A stretch of DNA of 64,000 bases from Liolophura sinensis (taxonomy: Eukaryota > Mollusca > Polyplacophora > Chitonida > Chitonidae), in NCBI RefSeq assembly GCF_032854445.1, contig NC_088296.1, positions 16,855,485 through 16,919,484 of the forward strand, read 5' to 3'. Positions 1 to 11,210 of this stretch are shown one piece after another. The translations under genes were made by a program, and so were the position numbers. The number at the start of each line of letters is the position of its first letter. Position 1 is the first letter of the stretch. Below the pieces are notes generated by a model. The model was not told where the DNA came from, did not search any database, and saw only the letters and a list, made by a program, of their open reading frames with translations.

Positions 1-75
1 AAACCAGTTCATTTATATGTACATTACAAGTGAACTACGTATACTTTCAATGTACCGTGGATATGGCCAGTAAGA

Positions 76-400
76 GTGAGTGAGTGAGTGAGTAAGTGAG
101 TGCCTGGTGCTTAAAGTCGTGCTCAACAATTTTCCAGTCATATAACGACGAAGAAATCCTTAGTGTGTATGAAATGTACCTCCTTGTTGCAGGACGGATT
201 TCCACCGCTCTTTTATTTAGTGCTGCTTCACTGAGACGACTTACCGAAGGTAAGTAAGCCGCCCCGTCCGAGCCATTATACTGATACGGGTCAACCAGTC
301 GTTGCACTATCCCCTTCATGCTAAACTCCAAGCGAGGAAGTTATAATTTCTTCTTTAAAAGTCTTAGGTATGACTCGACCCAGGATTGATCCGCCAGTAA
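76..400 (+). mobile_element. SINE family 2 copy
   Basis: It starts in GAGT repeats, then has a block near AACAATTTTCCAGTCATAT, a central CAGGACGGATTTCC, and an end near GACTCGACCCAGGATTGAT. The same order is seen at 45715-46035. It is an interspersed, non-autonomous element, presumably SINE-like; orientation follows the 45715 copy. Confidence 0.6.
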
Positions 401-429
401 GAGTGAACACCTCTTACGTATTACTAAAT

Positions 430-600
430 ACGATGACAACACTGCATTTTGAGTGTTTTTACACCAGTGATGTCAAAGAATTACATTTCATGTCACTGGA
501 TTTGTCTTGCCTAATTCTGCTAGGGGGCGTGTAATTTGCTACTAATAATGCATTTACCTGAACTGTTTTGGGGTATTTTTGTTCATTTAACATGTACTAA
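430..600. repeat. Dispersed repeat, copy 1
   Basis: ACGATGACAACAC, ACACCAGTGATGTC, GCTAGGGGGCGTGTA and the following TTTACCTGAAC-like end recur in order at 30159-30345. No coding potential is seen. Confidence 0.5.
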
Positions 601-911
601 AAACATTTTCCTGCTGCATACTGTGGTGGCTGGGTCAGATAAATATAATGCGTTTGCGCAAGTATATGTAAGATCAGTGCTAGTAGCATTGTGTCAAGCC
701 CGTTAAAATTTAAAATTGAGTCTCTTCTGTACAGTCTTATTTCGCTAAAACACCCTCCCTTACCTTATCTCACTCTTTGGATTACGCTGATACATTCTTC
801 CATGGTGATTACTGAATATATAGAAGATATAATCTTCTTGCGACTGTATGTATACCAGAGTTTTGAAGTGTTACAGAAGTTCTGACATAATTGAATTAAG
901 CCAACATATGA
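601..911. other. Unique-looking AT-rich DNA, nothing recognised
   Basis: Only short chance open frames are present, without splice context or motifs. Confidence 0.5.
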
Positions 912-921
912 CCATTTGGTA

Positions 922-1168
922 TTTACTTATTTATTTATTTGATTGGTGTTTTACGCCGTACTCAAGAATATTTCACTTATACGACGGCGACCAGCATTAT
1001 GGTGGGTGGAACCTACAACCATCCGCAGGTTGCCGTGGGGCCTTTCCACGTACGGCCGTAGAGGAAGCCAGCATGAGCTGGACTTGAACTTATAGCGACG
1101 GCATTGGTGAGAGACTCCTGGGTCATTGCGCTGCGCTAGCGCGCTAACCAACTGAGCCACGGAGCCCC
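922..1168 (-). mobile_element. SINE family 1, full length
   Basis: Read on the minus strand it has a tRNA-like head (GTGGCTCAGTTGGTTAGCGC A box; GTTCAAGTCC B box), a body with CAACCTGCGGATGGT and ATATTCTTGAGTACGGCGTA, and an AAATAAATAAA tail. CCATTTGGTA repeats at 912-921 and 1169-1178 as a target-site duplication. Confidence 0.85.
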
Positions 1169-1178
1169 CCATTTGGTA

Positions 1179-2860
1179 CAAATCAAATTAAAATGTTCAG
1201 GATGGAATTTGAAAAAGGGTCATATTTCATCGATATATGGTTGGGATTGTACTTCTCACACGGCGTATAAAGACACCAGAGGAAGGATATTTTCGTTGCG
1301 TAAGCGCAGTTGACCTATAGGTCACAGGTGGGAAAATCTCGTGACTTGATATATTACTCGGTTAGAGGCATGTTCATTTTATAACACACATGTACTTACA
1401 TGTAATATACTTTACACCCCATTGAATATGAATAAGTTTGAAAACATCCTGTTCTAGAAGTTTCGGCTTACAGCCTCTTCAAATGGAACGAACAATGACA
1501 TAAGTGTCTTATATTGAACCAGTAAAACACCAACTAAAAACAAGAAATAAAACGCACACAAGATTTTTTTCTAGTTTTTAAAACATGAATATGCACTCTT
1601 AGGTTTTAACGTCGCACATCAATTTTCATCAATAAACCATTTACCGTTAAAAGGGAGTCATGCATTTTCGCTGAATTTTAAAAGATTTACATGACAGATT
1701 AAATATTCAATACAAAACACAAAATGCATATACTCCATTCATGGATCGAGTTTGTCACAGGATGACGTGAGATCTTGTTACATCCACTCTACCTATACGC
1801 AGAATGGGCCTGCCGATATTTGACACAATATGGACTGTCTGTCCTACATCTTAATGTAGGCTCTGCACAGGTATCACAAGTACCCCCACAGAAAGTAATT
1901 CAGGGAACAGGCCAGCCAAATATACATAAATAAACCGACTATGAATTAGGAGTGGAGAGTGATTGGAAGCTACACATGTGTATGGCTGTGCTTTCCCTGT
2001 GGCATGTGATATCTTTTCCGGCACAATTGCAAATCGGGTCCAAATTGCACTGACCATTGCGTTCTTGTAAAATTTTGGCTATGTTGCCCCGAAAAACGTC
2101 ACTGTTAAGGCAGATTAAACAGCTAAAGCCTAAAATATCACTGGCAATGCAGAGTACAAAGCTAAAGTCGAAATTAAATCAGGCAGAAAGTTTCCCCATT
2201 GTGCAGATTTCCAAACAAAACAGTAATGTCCTATGGTTAGAAGAATTATAGTTTCGACTGTATTGTAAGAATTATAATGGATACTATTGTACGTGAACAG
2301 AACAGTTTGTTGAGCTAATTACGCTAGCTTATGATGATACATCGGATAAAAGTAACGGGTTTGTCCTCTTACACAAACACCTATGACATCCGACTGCAAT
2401 TATGGGTCAAGTAGCGTAGGAAATGAGGAGATGGTATTCGCAGTATAAGGTATTCTTTATGTAGTAAACCAATGTTTTGTGGGGTTTTTTTCTTGTTTTT
2501 TGTTTTTTTAGAAATAAAAGAATTGTCGTTCCATGATGCAATTGGGGCACACGTACATGTAGAGACGTGTGAGGATACTAGAATGTGTGCTAAAATTGTT
2601 CTTGTCTTTGCCCAAGAAAAACGAAACATTATTGGCTAACCATAATCAAGGTTTTCAGATCTTACCATCTGGGCCTTGGAAGACAGACGTTGAACAATGT
2701 CTAAAACCCTGACATAGGAGATATTTTAGCAAGATTAAAACAGCGCGAATTATAAATGTAAGAAATAAGTCAAAATTTCCAGCTCAGATGTAGCGGAGAC
2801 AATGTAAACCAGCGCGACAAGGAATAATTGCATGGCTGTTCCTGACTAAAAGACAACAGG
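1179..2860. other. Intergenic DNA, nothing recognised
   Basis: AT-rich sequence with only short chance open frames; no motifs, splice-flanked exons or repeats that I can support. Confidence 0.45.
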
Positions 2861-3675
2861 CTGTATCACCATGATAAAAACAACGTGTATCACTTTGGTA
2901 CAAACAACGTGTATCACCATGGTAAAAACACCGTGTATTACCATGGTTAAAAAAGCGTGTATCACCATAGTAAACACAGCGTATATCACCATGGTAAAAC
3001 GGCGTGTATCAACACGGTAAAGACAACATGTATCACCATAGGAAAATCAGCAAGTATTATCATGGTAAAACATCATGTATCACACAGCATGCATCACTAT
3101 GGTAAAAACAGCATGTTTTACCGTGGTAAAAACGACATGTATCACCTTATTACACACAGCATGAATCACCATTGTAAAAACACCATGTATCACTACCATA
3201 AATACAGCACACATCCCCCTGGTGAAAACAGCATGCATCACTACGATAAAAACAGCATGTATCACTACGGTAAAAACAGCATTTATTATTATAATGAAAA
3301 CACCAAGTATCACCATGGTAAAACAGCGTGTATCAAAATGGTAAAAACAGCGTGCATCACCTTGGTACAAACTACAAGCATCACCATGGTAAACACGGCG
3401 TGTATCACCTTGTTACAAAGAGCCTGTATTACCAGGGTGAAAACAGCATGTTTCACAATGGTACAAACAGCGTGTATTACCATGGTAAAAACACCGTGTA
3501 TCACCATGGTAAAAACAGCGTGTATCACCATTGTAAACACAGTGTGTATCACCATGGTAAACACAGCGTATATCACCATGGTAAAAACGGCGTGTATCGA
3601 CGCGTTAAAAACAACGTGTATCACCGTGATAAAAACGGCCTTTATTAACATGGCAAAAATACGTGTATCACAACG
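2861..3675. repeat. 24-bp minisatellite with palindromic ACCATGGT core
   Basis: About 33 diverged copies of a 21-24 bp unit around GTGTATCACCATGGTAAAAA. The period is a multiple of three and the core is self-complementary, so long open frames appear on both strands. These are not taken as genes. Confidence 0.9.
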
Positions 3676-4253
3676 GTCTTAATAAAACAAAGTAAACTGA
3701 GTTCATGTGCTCAAAACGCAAACTGAGCATTTTTGTAACAAAATAAGGCCAACTAGAGGCATAAACGAAGACTAAACGTAAATGGGCAACACACTGCATG
3801 GATGTATGAAGGCTATATTACAGGTATAAATTCACTAAATTACTCTTTTTGTTAACAAATCTAGGGATTCAACTAAATCAGGATATAAACGTTACAAATA
3901 TGAGTCCTTTTTATTTTACATTATTTGTTAAATATTATTCTTTGAGCCTTTACACAGCGTACGCGGTGAAACAGGTTTTCTTGGATTTTCCTAACATGTT
4001 CTAAATGAAAAGCGTTATTTTCCCTTCAGCAGACCAGAGAAAGAGACACAACGTCCAAGCGCTATTATCAGTAAAAAGATAAAGGTACATTGACGGTATT
4101 TTTTGTAACTAACAAAAGTTTAGATCTTGTCTAATGTACGAAAATATCAAGAAATTTATTAGATCGTCAAGCAAAATTTATTTTCATAAATCTTTAGAAA
4201 GTTTTACACATTTGTTGTCTGGCGAGACAAAGTCAAAATTTTTCATAATTTTA
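3676..4253. other. Intergenic DNA, nothing recognised
   Basis: AT-rich sequence without motifs or convincing frames. Confidence 0.45.
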
Positions 4254-4470
4254 CTTGATTTATTTATCTATTTGATTGGCGTTTTACGCCGTACTCAAGA
4301 ATATTTCATTTATACGACGGCGGCCAGCATTATGGTGGGCGGAAACCGGGCAGAGCCCGGGGGAAACCCACGACCATCCGCAGGTTGCTGGCAGACCTTC
4401 TCACTTTCGGCCGGAGAGGAAGCCAGCATGAGCTGGACTTCAACTCACAGCGACCAACGAACAGAGGCAA
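4254..4470 (-). mobile_element. SINE family 1, truncated at the tRNA head
   Basis: The tail and body match the family (GATTGGCGTTTTACGCCGTA, CCATCCGCAGGTTGCTGGCA). Homology stops inside the tRNA-like head near CTCACAGCGACC. Confidence 0.8.
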
Positions 4471-5447
4471 CGGAGGTCCCCAATTTTACTTGATTAGGAC
4501 AAAACATCTACATTTATAAAAGCTTACATTTTTCATCTTGATTACATTGAGCCCGAATAGATATCTTATTTTGGAACTCTAAAATAATCTGATCTTTCCT
4601 TATGTACAGAAAACCTGCTAGAAAGCACGGTTTACAGTATACATTTTAAATAGATGATAATATTTAAATTTATTTAAATGTGGCATAGATGCCATAATTA
4701 GAATTTATTTTATATGCACAACACATGCCAGCATTTTAAGTCGTCGGTTGAACCACTGTACTTTTGTGTAAAACTGTCGACCTTTCTTGCATGCTATATT
4801 GGTAAAAGGTAAGATGTCCCCAGGACGAAACGAATTTTAAACCCTTACCGACATCAAACAGACACAGGTTTACAAAGCAGTCGAGTCTAGCTTAACTTCA
4901 GCTTCTGGGCACTATGAAATCGAATTTGAGACCATGTAGTGTGGTTATTCGATGGGCTGGAGCTCTGATTCGTTAACCTAAATGTTAAATTTTCAACAAT
5001 CTGTTACAAATGTGTTCTGTGCAGTGTGGCTCTAGTGCGATGTCTACTTAAAATGAAGTATGTAGATCTCTTACTACCCTCCATGGACCAGTTTGTCAAA
5101 AGAAAAAAATATTTCGGTTTTTTAATTGCATATTTTACCGTTGTATGTGAAAATTTCCAGCACATTCCCATATCATTCTAAGCACATGTATAAAGAAGAT
5201 AAGCTGGCAGTCACAATTCCTATGTACAATACACGCCACCTTTGTCCTCGCTCCAGTGGGTAAAAATGTGCAAAATATACAAGCAGAAGAGTGAAAGTTT
5301 CCAAAACAAAGGAAAAGGTCTCTGTTACAGCTATATACAATAGTTGCTAATAAACAAGAAAGTGAAGAAAAAGAACTGACGACACGTGTAGGAAAAAACA
5401 ATTCCACATTGTGACATGAGAGTGTGTGCACATCGATAACATTTCAT
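4471..5447. other. 3' flank of the Ig receptor gene
   Basis: AT-rich; probably includes the 3' UTR of the receptor transcript just below 5448. No other feature is seen. Confidence 0.4.
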
Positions 5448-5567
5448 TCAGTTAGTTATTGGGGGATGGGGGAGGACGGAGGACGGGGAGGTTAGATTTT
5501 CGTCAATGATCTCGTACTGCACAACGTCGTTGTCCATTTCCGGGGTATCGGGTACATCACGTCTTAC
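5448..5567 (-). CDS. Ig receptor terminal exon with ITIM-like tyrosine motif
   Basis: The acceptor is ATCTACAG, in phase 0; 39 codons then TGA at 5448-5450. The tail is acidic around DVPDTPEMDNDVVQYEIIDE, then proline/serine-rich. VQYEII fits the ITIM pattern (V/I/L/S)xYxx(L/I/V) and also a YxxΦ sorting signal. The assignment rests on splice signals and phase with the preceding exon. An ATTAAA on the minus strand near 5120 could serve for polyadenylation. Confidence 0.72.
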   Translation of the reverse strand, partial: VRRDVPDTPEMDNDVVQYEIIDENLTSPSSVLPHPPITN

Positions 5568-8500
5568 CTGTAGATAAACGGACCAACAATGACTGACGCC
5601 TCATTATACATTACACCTTGTTATTGTCTTCTTTTTTCTTATTTATTGGGTCATATTTTGTTTTGAGATCCTTTTTGCATCCTATTACAAATGCCATTAG
5701 GATGCAATAAGCACACCACAATAGATGATTCCTTTTTATGAAAAACGTTGCATCAATAGCGTAAAATACAAGATGTGGTTGGTTTTGAAGTTACATTCAG
5801 ACTTACAGAAAGAATACTGCAAAGCTATCGATACAATAAACATGCATGCTCAGCTCTGTGATGCACGCTTCCCATCCATGTATGTTTTCCAGATAAACTG
5901 GAAGTCATATAAACACCCAAAAACATTTTCCTAATTACCTGTACCACCAGTGGATATGTTTTGGTGTTCACTTACCGATTGTGTCCAGCGCACAGTTATT
6001 GGCGTGTCATGTATTGTCTCATTACGGGCATCTGGAAAGAAACATGACAATGTAAACATTATCCCAACTTATGACACAATGTAAGCATTATCCCAATTTA
6101 TGACACGATGTAAGCATTATCCCAACTTATGACACAATGTAACCATTTTACCGACCTATGACACAATATAACCATTATCACAGCTTATGACACAATGTAA
6201 TCATTATACCGACCTATGACACAATGTAAGCATTATCCCAATTTATGACACGATGTAAGCATTATCCCAACTTATGACACAATGTAACCATTATCCCAAC
6301 TTATGACAATGTAGCTATTATCACAGCCTTTCGGCAACCTGCGGATGATCATGGGTTTCCTCTGGGCTCTGACCGGTTTACTCCCACAATAATGCTGGCC
6401 GCCGTCGTATAAATGAAATATTCTTGAGTGCGGCGTAAAACGCAAAGCAAATAAATAAATATTTTGGATTATGGTGTATAAACAGACATTACACAAATGC
6501 CAAAACATATAAAGGATAAACACGTGACACCAGAGGTCATGAGCATTAATAAATGAAACTCAGGTTTCACCAGGTTTGTCTCATAGCACTTTAATGTGGA
6601 TGTACCACTCTGATATTAAGCATACATGTAAATCAGCTGGAAACATTCTACCATTCATACTTGAAGATATTTCGTCTAAATACCTATGGGTGACAACTTC
6701 TTATTTTGTTACGCCCTTATTGGCATATGCTGGGTTTCCATCCAAGTTTGAGTATTAACGTACCTACGTGAAGACAGCAGTTGTTAGACAGAGGTCTGCA
6801 GAGCACAGCTACTACTGTGGTTGTTATGACTCCTACAGCAACAACACCCAGAGATAACACGTACCTGTGTGAAGACGGCAGTTGTTAGCCAGATGCCTGC
6901 AGAAGGCAGCTACTAGTGTGCTATTACTCCTACAGCAATAACACCCTGAGATAACACGTACCTGTGTGAAGACGGCAGTTGTTAGCCAGATGCCTGCAGA
7001 AGGCAGCTACTAGTGTGCTATTACTCCTACAGCAATAACACCCTGAGGTAACATGTACCTGCGTGAAGACGGCAGTTGTTAGCCAGAGGTCTGCAGAGCA
7101 TAGCTACCACTGTGATTGTTATGACTCCTACAGCAATAACACCCTGAGGTAACACGTACCTGTGTGAAGACGGCAGTTGTTAGCCAGAGGTCTGCAGAGC
7201 ACAGCTACCACTGCGATTGTTATGACTCCTGCAGCAATAACACCCTGAGGTAACACGTACCTGCGTGAAGACGACAGTTGTTAGCCAGAGGTCTGCAGAG
7301 CACAGTTACCACTGTGATTGTTATGACTCCTACAGAAATAACACCCTGAGGTAACACGTACCTGTGTGAAGACGACAGTTGTTAGCCAGAGGTCTGCAGA
7401 GCACAGTTACCACTGTGATTGTTATGACTCCTACAGCAATAACACCCTGAGGTAACACGTACCTGTGTGAAGACGGCAGTTGTTAGCCAGAAGTCTGCAG
7501 AGCACAGCTACCACTGCGATTGTTATGACTCCTACAGCAATAACACCCTGAGGTAACACGTACCTGCGCGAAGACGACAGTTGTTAGACAAAGGTCTGCA
7601 GAGTACAGTTACCACTGCGATTGTTATAACTCCTACAGCAACAACAGCCACAGGTAACACGTAACGGTACAAAACTTCACTCAGTTGATGACCCTTTGAA
7701 CCTGGTTATAAACAAACACAAATAAATCAGTGGGAAACATTAAATGTATTTATCAACAGTTTTAAACATTCATGTGGGAACAGTGGTTAATTCAAGCGAG
7801 ACAAACACAATATTTTGAAAATATCACCACGTAACCAATTTTCAGATGCCCCTAACGAACGAACGTAACAAAAATCTTAAATTTGGTAACAATTTAAAAC
7901 AGGGATTCTTGAACGTTGTGGATGTAAACGGACTGCAATGAAACCCACGATTTCTAGAAGTAACAGACTCCTATCCAGCCGCCATGCATATTTTTAACTC
8001 TTGTCTGAGAGTTTTACTCGATGAAATCACCATACGCTCCACTTGCTTTCGTCCTTTCATCAGCATACTAGTAGTTGAAATCGACTAAGTAAATTATTAT
8101 TTGTGCGGGATATTCATTTCCTCCTTTCGATCCCTTTCCTTCCTTTGATACGTGTTCAGTCGGGCACAAATTATCATGTTTAGGTGGAATATTTATGAGA
8201 AATTGCCAATAAAATAAACAAGCGATGTTCTCTAGAAAGTGGGTGTGTAATACAATCTTTATACTACTTCCCAAGGCCTAAACAAACCACACAAATACAA
8301 TATGGCCATTTTGGTTACATTTTAAAATCATGTGAAACAGTTTACCTTTACTTTCATGTAGCAGAGTTATACTTTTCGTGTCATTTCCTTCTTCGTTCAT
8401 GGCGCAGCATGTATATGTGCCACTCTGCAGCTCCGTCATTTGATCAATCTTGTACATTACGGTTGTTACATAGACATAAGCCCTTTCCACACTTTTGTCC

Positions 8501-11003
8501 ATCTCGTGTGTGGAGAACACGGAGGTAACCGAAGTTCCCCCGACATTACCGGTCACGTTGTCTTCAGTTGACGAGACACTTCTTTCGAACATCCAGATTA
8601 CATGTGGCTTTGGGTTTCCGTCAGCAGAGCAAAATAAGAGGACTTCCTCACCAGGGGAGTAATTGGTAGGATAAGTCCAGACTTCCGTATTGGGCTTATC
8701 TAGAGGTTTAAAAGATGAAGAAATATTAAAACCCGGATAAAGCTGTGAAGTTTTAAAGATCAAAAGCATAAAACACTACAGCGTAATGAAACCGGAAACG
8801 CTCACACCTTTTTGGTGAAATTCGGTTTCTTGTCAGTTGATGTAGGTTGAGGTCTTATTCTAAGATTCCTGTAAATCTTTAATTAGCGGCAGCTTATACC
8901 GCCCTTAACAGAGTAGTTCAAGCAGAATTAGGTAAAAACAACCAGTGACTTTAGTTGAGATTTTTCGGAATCTCTGATTTTCAGTCACTCAAAATGGTGT
9001 GTGGTCATCACATTTAATATACGATAACATGCAAACGACTGAAGGGGCCAGAATCCTGGTTAGTAAAGGAATACAATACAAAAAAACTACATTATAGAGT
9101 AGTAAAACATTATTGATTCTATGAAAGGAATGTCAAAATTCGTCTTTTACAAAGTATTTATATACATAAACTATATGTTTTGAAAATTTTCGACTTATAC
9201 TTCGGGAACATAATTTATGAATATCTGAAAACTGTCTAATAGCTGGGTAACATATGGCATTTGTCAAGACTTTCAGCTCTGTTATAAAATTCAACACCGA
9301 GCAAGTATACAGTGTCATTAAGACATCACACGCCCTAAACATTCTCTTTGTGGCAGTCGTTTCCGATTAAATATTGAAATTTAATGTCTCTCTCAAACCG
9401 GTGAACTGGGCTGTAAAGTCGGTGATGCCATTGCCAAAACATGGTGCAAAAGCCACAACAGCTTTAATTTCGAAGTCAACAAGCTGATTTATTAACTGAT
9501 GGGGAGATGACTTTTTTTCTTTGCCACTAGTCTCTATTTTGCTACCTCTAATTATTCTGATTGCAGTTGATGTAATTACAGCTTACATTTCACTTTGAGT
9601 GTTACTTCATCAAATAAAGATCGCTCCATGATAACAGCTTGGCACTTCATTATTTTTCCGTTCATCTCTTTGGTGACCTGGGCTTCGTACTTGTCCCTGT
9701 GGACAAGACGATCCTCCCTCTGGGCTGTATCTGACCGTACCACTCTCCGATCTTCACCCATATACCAGCTGATTGTAGGGGCTGGCTTCCCACCATCTAC
9801 CTCACAGGTACAATTAACGATGGAATTGACGGATGTCGCTGGACACTCAAGGGTCACGCTTTTCATAGGTTCTGTTGAGATAAAATAGCTTAGGCTAAAA
9901 TAAGTAAACGATAATATATATGTATTTCTACTGTCTTATTAGGTTCCATCTTCTGCAATACAAAGCTTCAAACATGGAATGAAATTATGCATTTAATTTT
10001 TTCACTTCTTGTTTTTTCTTTGTGAAGGTGTTTCCTTTCCACAACGCCGGTCTAGTTCGTGAAAGGGGGGAATTAGCAGAACCAAAGTTACCCCTGCACA
10101 ATCCCAGCTTCCGAATTATTGCCGAAAATATTCGTCTTTTTCTTCTCTGACTTGCGTCGAATAAATGAAATTTGTTAAATGAGTACAGCGTTCTGATCTA
10201 CAGGTAGACAGTTATATATGTACAAGTACGCACATTCTAGTAGTTAGTGACTCTTAGACAGCGATCAAGCCCGCGTGCTCAGGCCGTGACATATGGTCTA
10301 GTGTGTTAGAAAATACATAACAAATTTGCGTATAATGTGACAAAATTCATACACTTACGTGACTGTTTTTAGCACAACACTTGATGTGTCAATTTCCCGA
10401 AAAGAGTAAGAGGACTTACATATCCTTTACCTCGTAGCTAGTAGCTAATAGTTACAATACAAATATTGAATGCAATACAAAAATGCGGAATGACATTGTG
10501 CCAGGGAAACAGTTTGACATAACATGTTTATGGCAAACAATCCCTAAATTATAAACGGTGTGAAATTAGCGTAAAATGAAATGGAAACTGTGGTATGTAG
10601 TCCATTTTTAAAGGTTTCATTTTTTAGCGCCTGGAACTTACTTTTTATGTTGCATATATTTACAAAATATTTAAAAACTTCCACTTACGTAAAACAAAGA
10701 GATGTACTGCATAGGTGATTTGGTGACCTATGCATTGGTACGAACCGTTGTCTCTCATAAAGCTGGCAGATAAAATATCTAAAGATGCATTTTCTAAAAT
10801 GCGAACAGTCGAACTCGTCCAAGGTGGTTCTGAAACCTGCGTTCCGCCTGTAGCCTTAAAAGCCACAATTTCACATCCACCTTCGGTTTCCTTACACCAC
10901 TGGATGTCTGTGTCAGTCGTGTTGTCTCCACATGACAGGACAGCACTCTCTCCTTCCCACACAACTACACACCGGGTCAGATCACAGCACACCAATACCA
11001 CAA
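5448..11003 (-). CDS. Immunoglobulin-superfamily type I membrane receptor (six exons; signal-peptide start uncertain)
   Basis: Six minus-strand exons join in phase: 10689-11003 (Ig1), 9587-9871 (Ig2), 8346-8699 (Ig3), 7564-7701 (stalk and transmembrane), 5976-6031 and 5448-5567 (cytoplasmic, TGA stop). The first three introns and the one after the transmembrane exon are phase 1, as is usual for Ig genes; the last is phase 0. The joined product is about 421 residues without the signal peptide. The order is three Ig domains, one membrane span, and a tail of about 65 residues with an ITIM-like VQYEII. By family analogy it would act at the cell surface in adhesion or recognition, possibly inhibitory; that role is inference. 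I cannot match it to a named gene. A signal exon is proposed at 11040-11058. A tandem array copied from the transmembrane exon fills part of the next intron. Confidence 0.85.
5976..6031 (-). CDS. Ig receptor exon: cytoplasmic segment
   Basis: A 56-nt exon between acceptor TTTCCAG and donor GTAAGT. It enters in phase 1 and leaves in phase 0. With the G left over from the transmembrane exon it reads D-ARNETIHDTPITVRWTQS. It is the only frame open on both sides and continues directly into the terminal exon. It carries several serine/threonine residues; no domain is recognised. Confidence 0.72.
6047..6325. repeat. 29-bp minisatellite
   Basis: Nearly ten copies of a unit containing GACACAATGTAAGCATTATC. 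It lies in the intron upstream of the 5976-6031 exon, just before a SINE fragment. Confidence 0.88.
6326..6460 (+). mobile_element. SINE family 1, 5'-truncated
   Basis: Begins at GGCAACCTGCGGATGAT and runs to the AAATAAATAAAT tail. It sits inside the Ig receptor intron, in antisense orientation to the gene. Confidence 0.8.
6757..7556 (-). repeat. Tandem array of eight partial copies of the transmembrane exon with its splice donor
   Basis: Donor-like GTACGTG (minus strand) recurs at 101-bp steps from 7561 down to 7056, then at two 97-bp steps and a final 101-bp step, ending at 6761. Each unit holds the codons for the GVITI-VV-VLCRPL-NNCRLH part of the transmembrane exon. Inner copies have a new AG (CCTCAG) in front and a second AG (TGTAG) that would enter in the correct phase 1. 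The two 97-bp units share a 4-bp loss and carry in-frame stops. A unit of 101 bp is not a multiple of three, so the array cannot be read through. It lies in the intron before the 5976-6031 exon. Confidence 0.85.
7564..7701 (-). CDS. Ig receptor exon: stalk and transmembrane segment
   Basis: The exon has 138 nt, phase 1 at both ends, between acceptor ATAACCAG and donor GTACGTG. It encodes the stalk SKGHQLSEVLYRY, then the span VLPVAVVAVGVITIAVVTVL, then CRPLSNNCRLRA with basic residues that fit a cytoplasmic stop-transfer. The 3' two thirds and the donor are the source or founder of the tandem array at 6757-7556. Reading through its donor meets a TAG within about 12 codons, which would give a membrane protein without the signalling tail. 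Confidence 0.8.
7702..8345 (-). other. Intron of the Ig receptor
   Basis: Intron between Ig3 and the transmembrane exon; no further exon is supported. Confidence 0.6.
8346..8699 (-). CDS. Ig receptor exon: third immunoglobulin domain
   Basis: The acceptor ends CCTCTAG and the donor is GTAAAC; phase 1 at both ends, 118 residues. It contains PGEEVLLFCSADGNPKPHV, the core tryptophan in VIWMF, and SGTYTCCAMNEEGN, the classical Y-x-C F strand of an I-set/C2 domain. A long serine/threonine-rich C-E region carries the sequon NVT; NDT lies near the end. It is the membrane-proximal Ig domain. Confidence 0.88.
8700..9586 (-). other. Intron of the Ig receptor
   Basis: Intron between Ig2 and Ig3; only chance open frames are present. 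Confidence 0.6.
9587..9871 (-). CDS. Ig receptor exon: second immunoglobulin domain
   Basis: The acceptor ends CAACAG and the donor is GTAAGC; phase 1 at both ends, about 95 residues. The domain shows VTLECP, NCTCEVDGGKPAPTISWY (B-C strands with the core tryptophan) and KIMKCQAVI (F strand cysteine). It resembles a C2-type or CD80-like C2-set domain, as in nectin and hemicentin-like proteins. The split codons at both ends give glutamine and tyrosine on joining to the neighbours, leaving the reading frame open throughout. Confidence 0.85.
9872..10688 (-). other. Intron of the Ig receptor
   Basis: Intron between Ig1 and Ig2; nothing else recognised. Confidence 0.6.
10689..11003 (-). CDS. Ig receptor exon: first immunoglobulin domain
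   Basis: The exon lies between an acceptor ending TTTCAG and donor GTAAGT, entering and leaving in phase 1 (105 residues). The N-terminus VVLVCC looks like the end of a signal peptide. EGESAVLSC then gives the first Ig cysteine, IQWC the core tryptophan, and DNGSYQC the second cysteine before a hydrophobic G strand. Extra cysteines (WCKETEGGC) suggest an additional disulphide. N-glycosylation sequons are seen at NTT, NAS and NGS. It reads as a V-like or I-set domain. Confidence 0.82.
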
Positions 11004-11039
11004 CTGAAACAGCCAGATTATTGGGTTACTGGAGCATAC

Positions 11040-11058
11040 TGCCACAGATGAGAAACAT
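11040..11058 (-). CDS. Candidate signal-peptide start of the Ig receptor (36-nt intron proposed)
   Basis: ATG at 11058 reads MFLICG and then GTATGC. Removing 36 nt to the TTTCAG acceptor at 11004 would join in phase 1 and give MFLICGIVVLVCCDLTRC, a good signal peptide. Without splicing the frame hits TAA after ten codons. A 36-nt intron is unusually short, so the true first exon could instead lie further upstream. Confidence 0.35.
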
Positions 11059-11210
11059 TAACGCTTATAGCACACTGCAGTGGAACTCTCCAGATTTTGG
11101 AAAAGGGCAATTTTTGTGATTATATACCATTTCCATATACCCTTCATACGATATGTATATCCAGCAATTCATATATATTTTTTTCATGTCGAATAGTATT
11201 TGTCTATAAA

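Noticed and set aside
2957-3682. 241-codon plus-strand frame and overlapping minus-strand frames
   Set aside because: They are translations of the 24-bp minisatellite, open because the period is a multiple of three.
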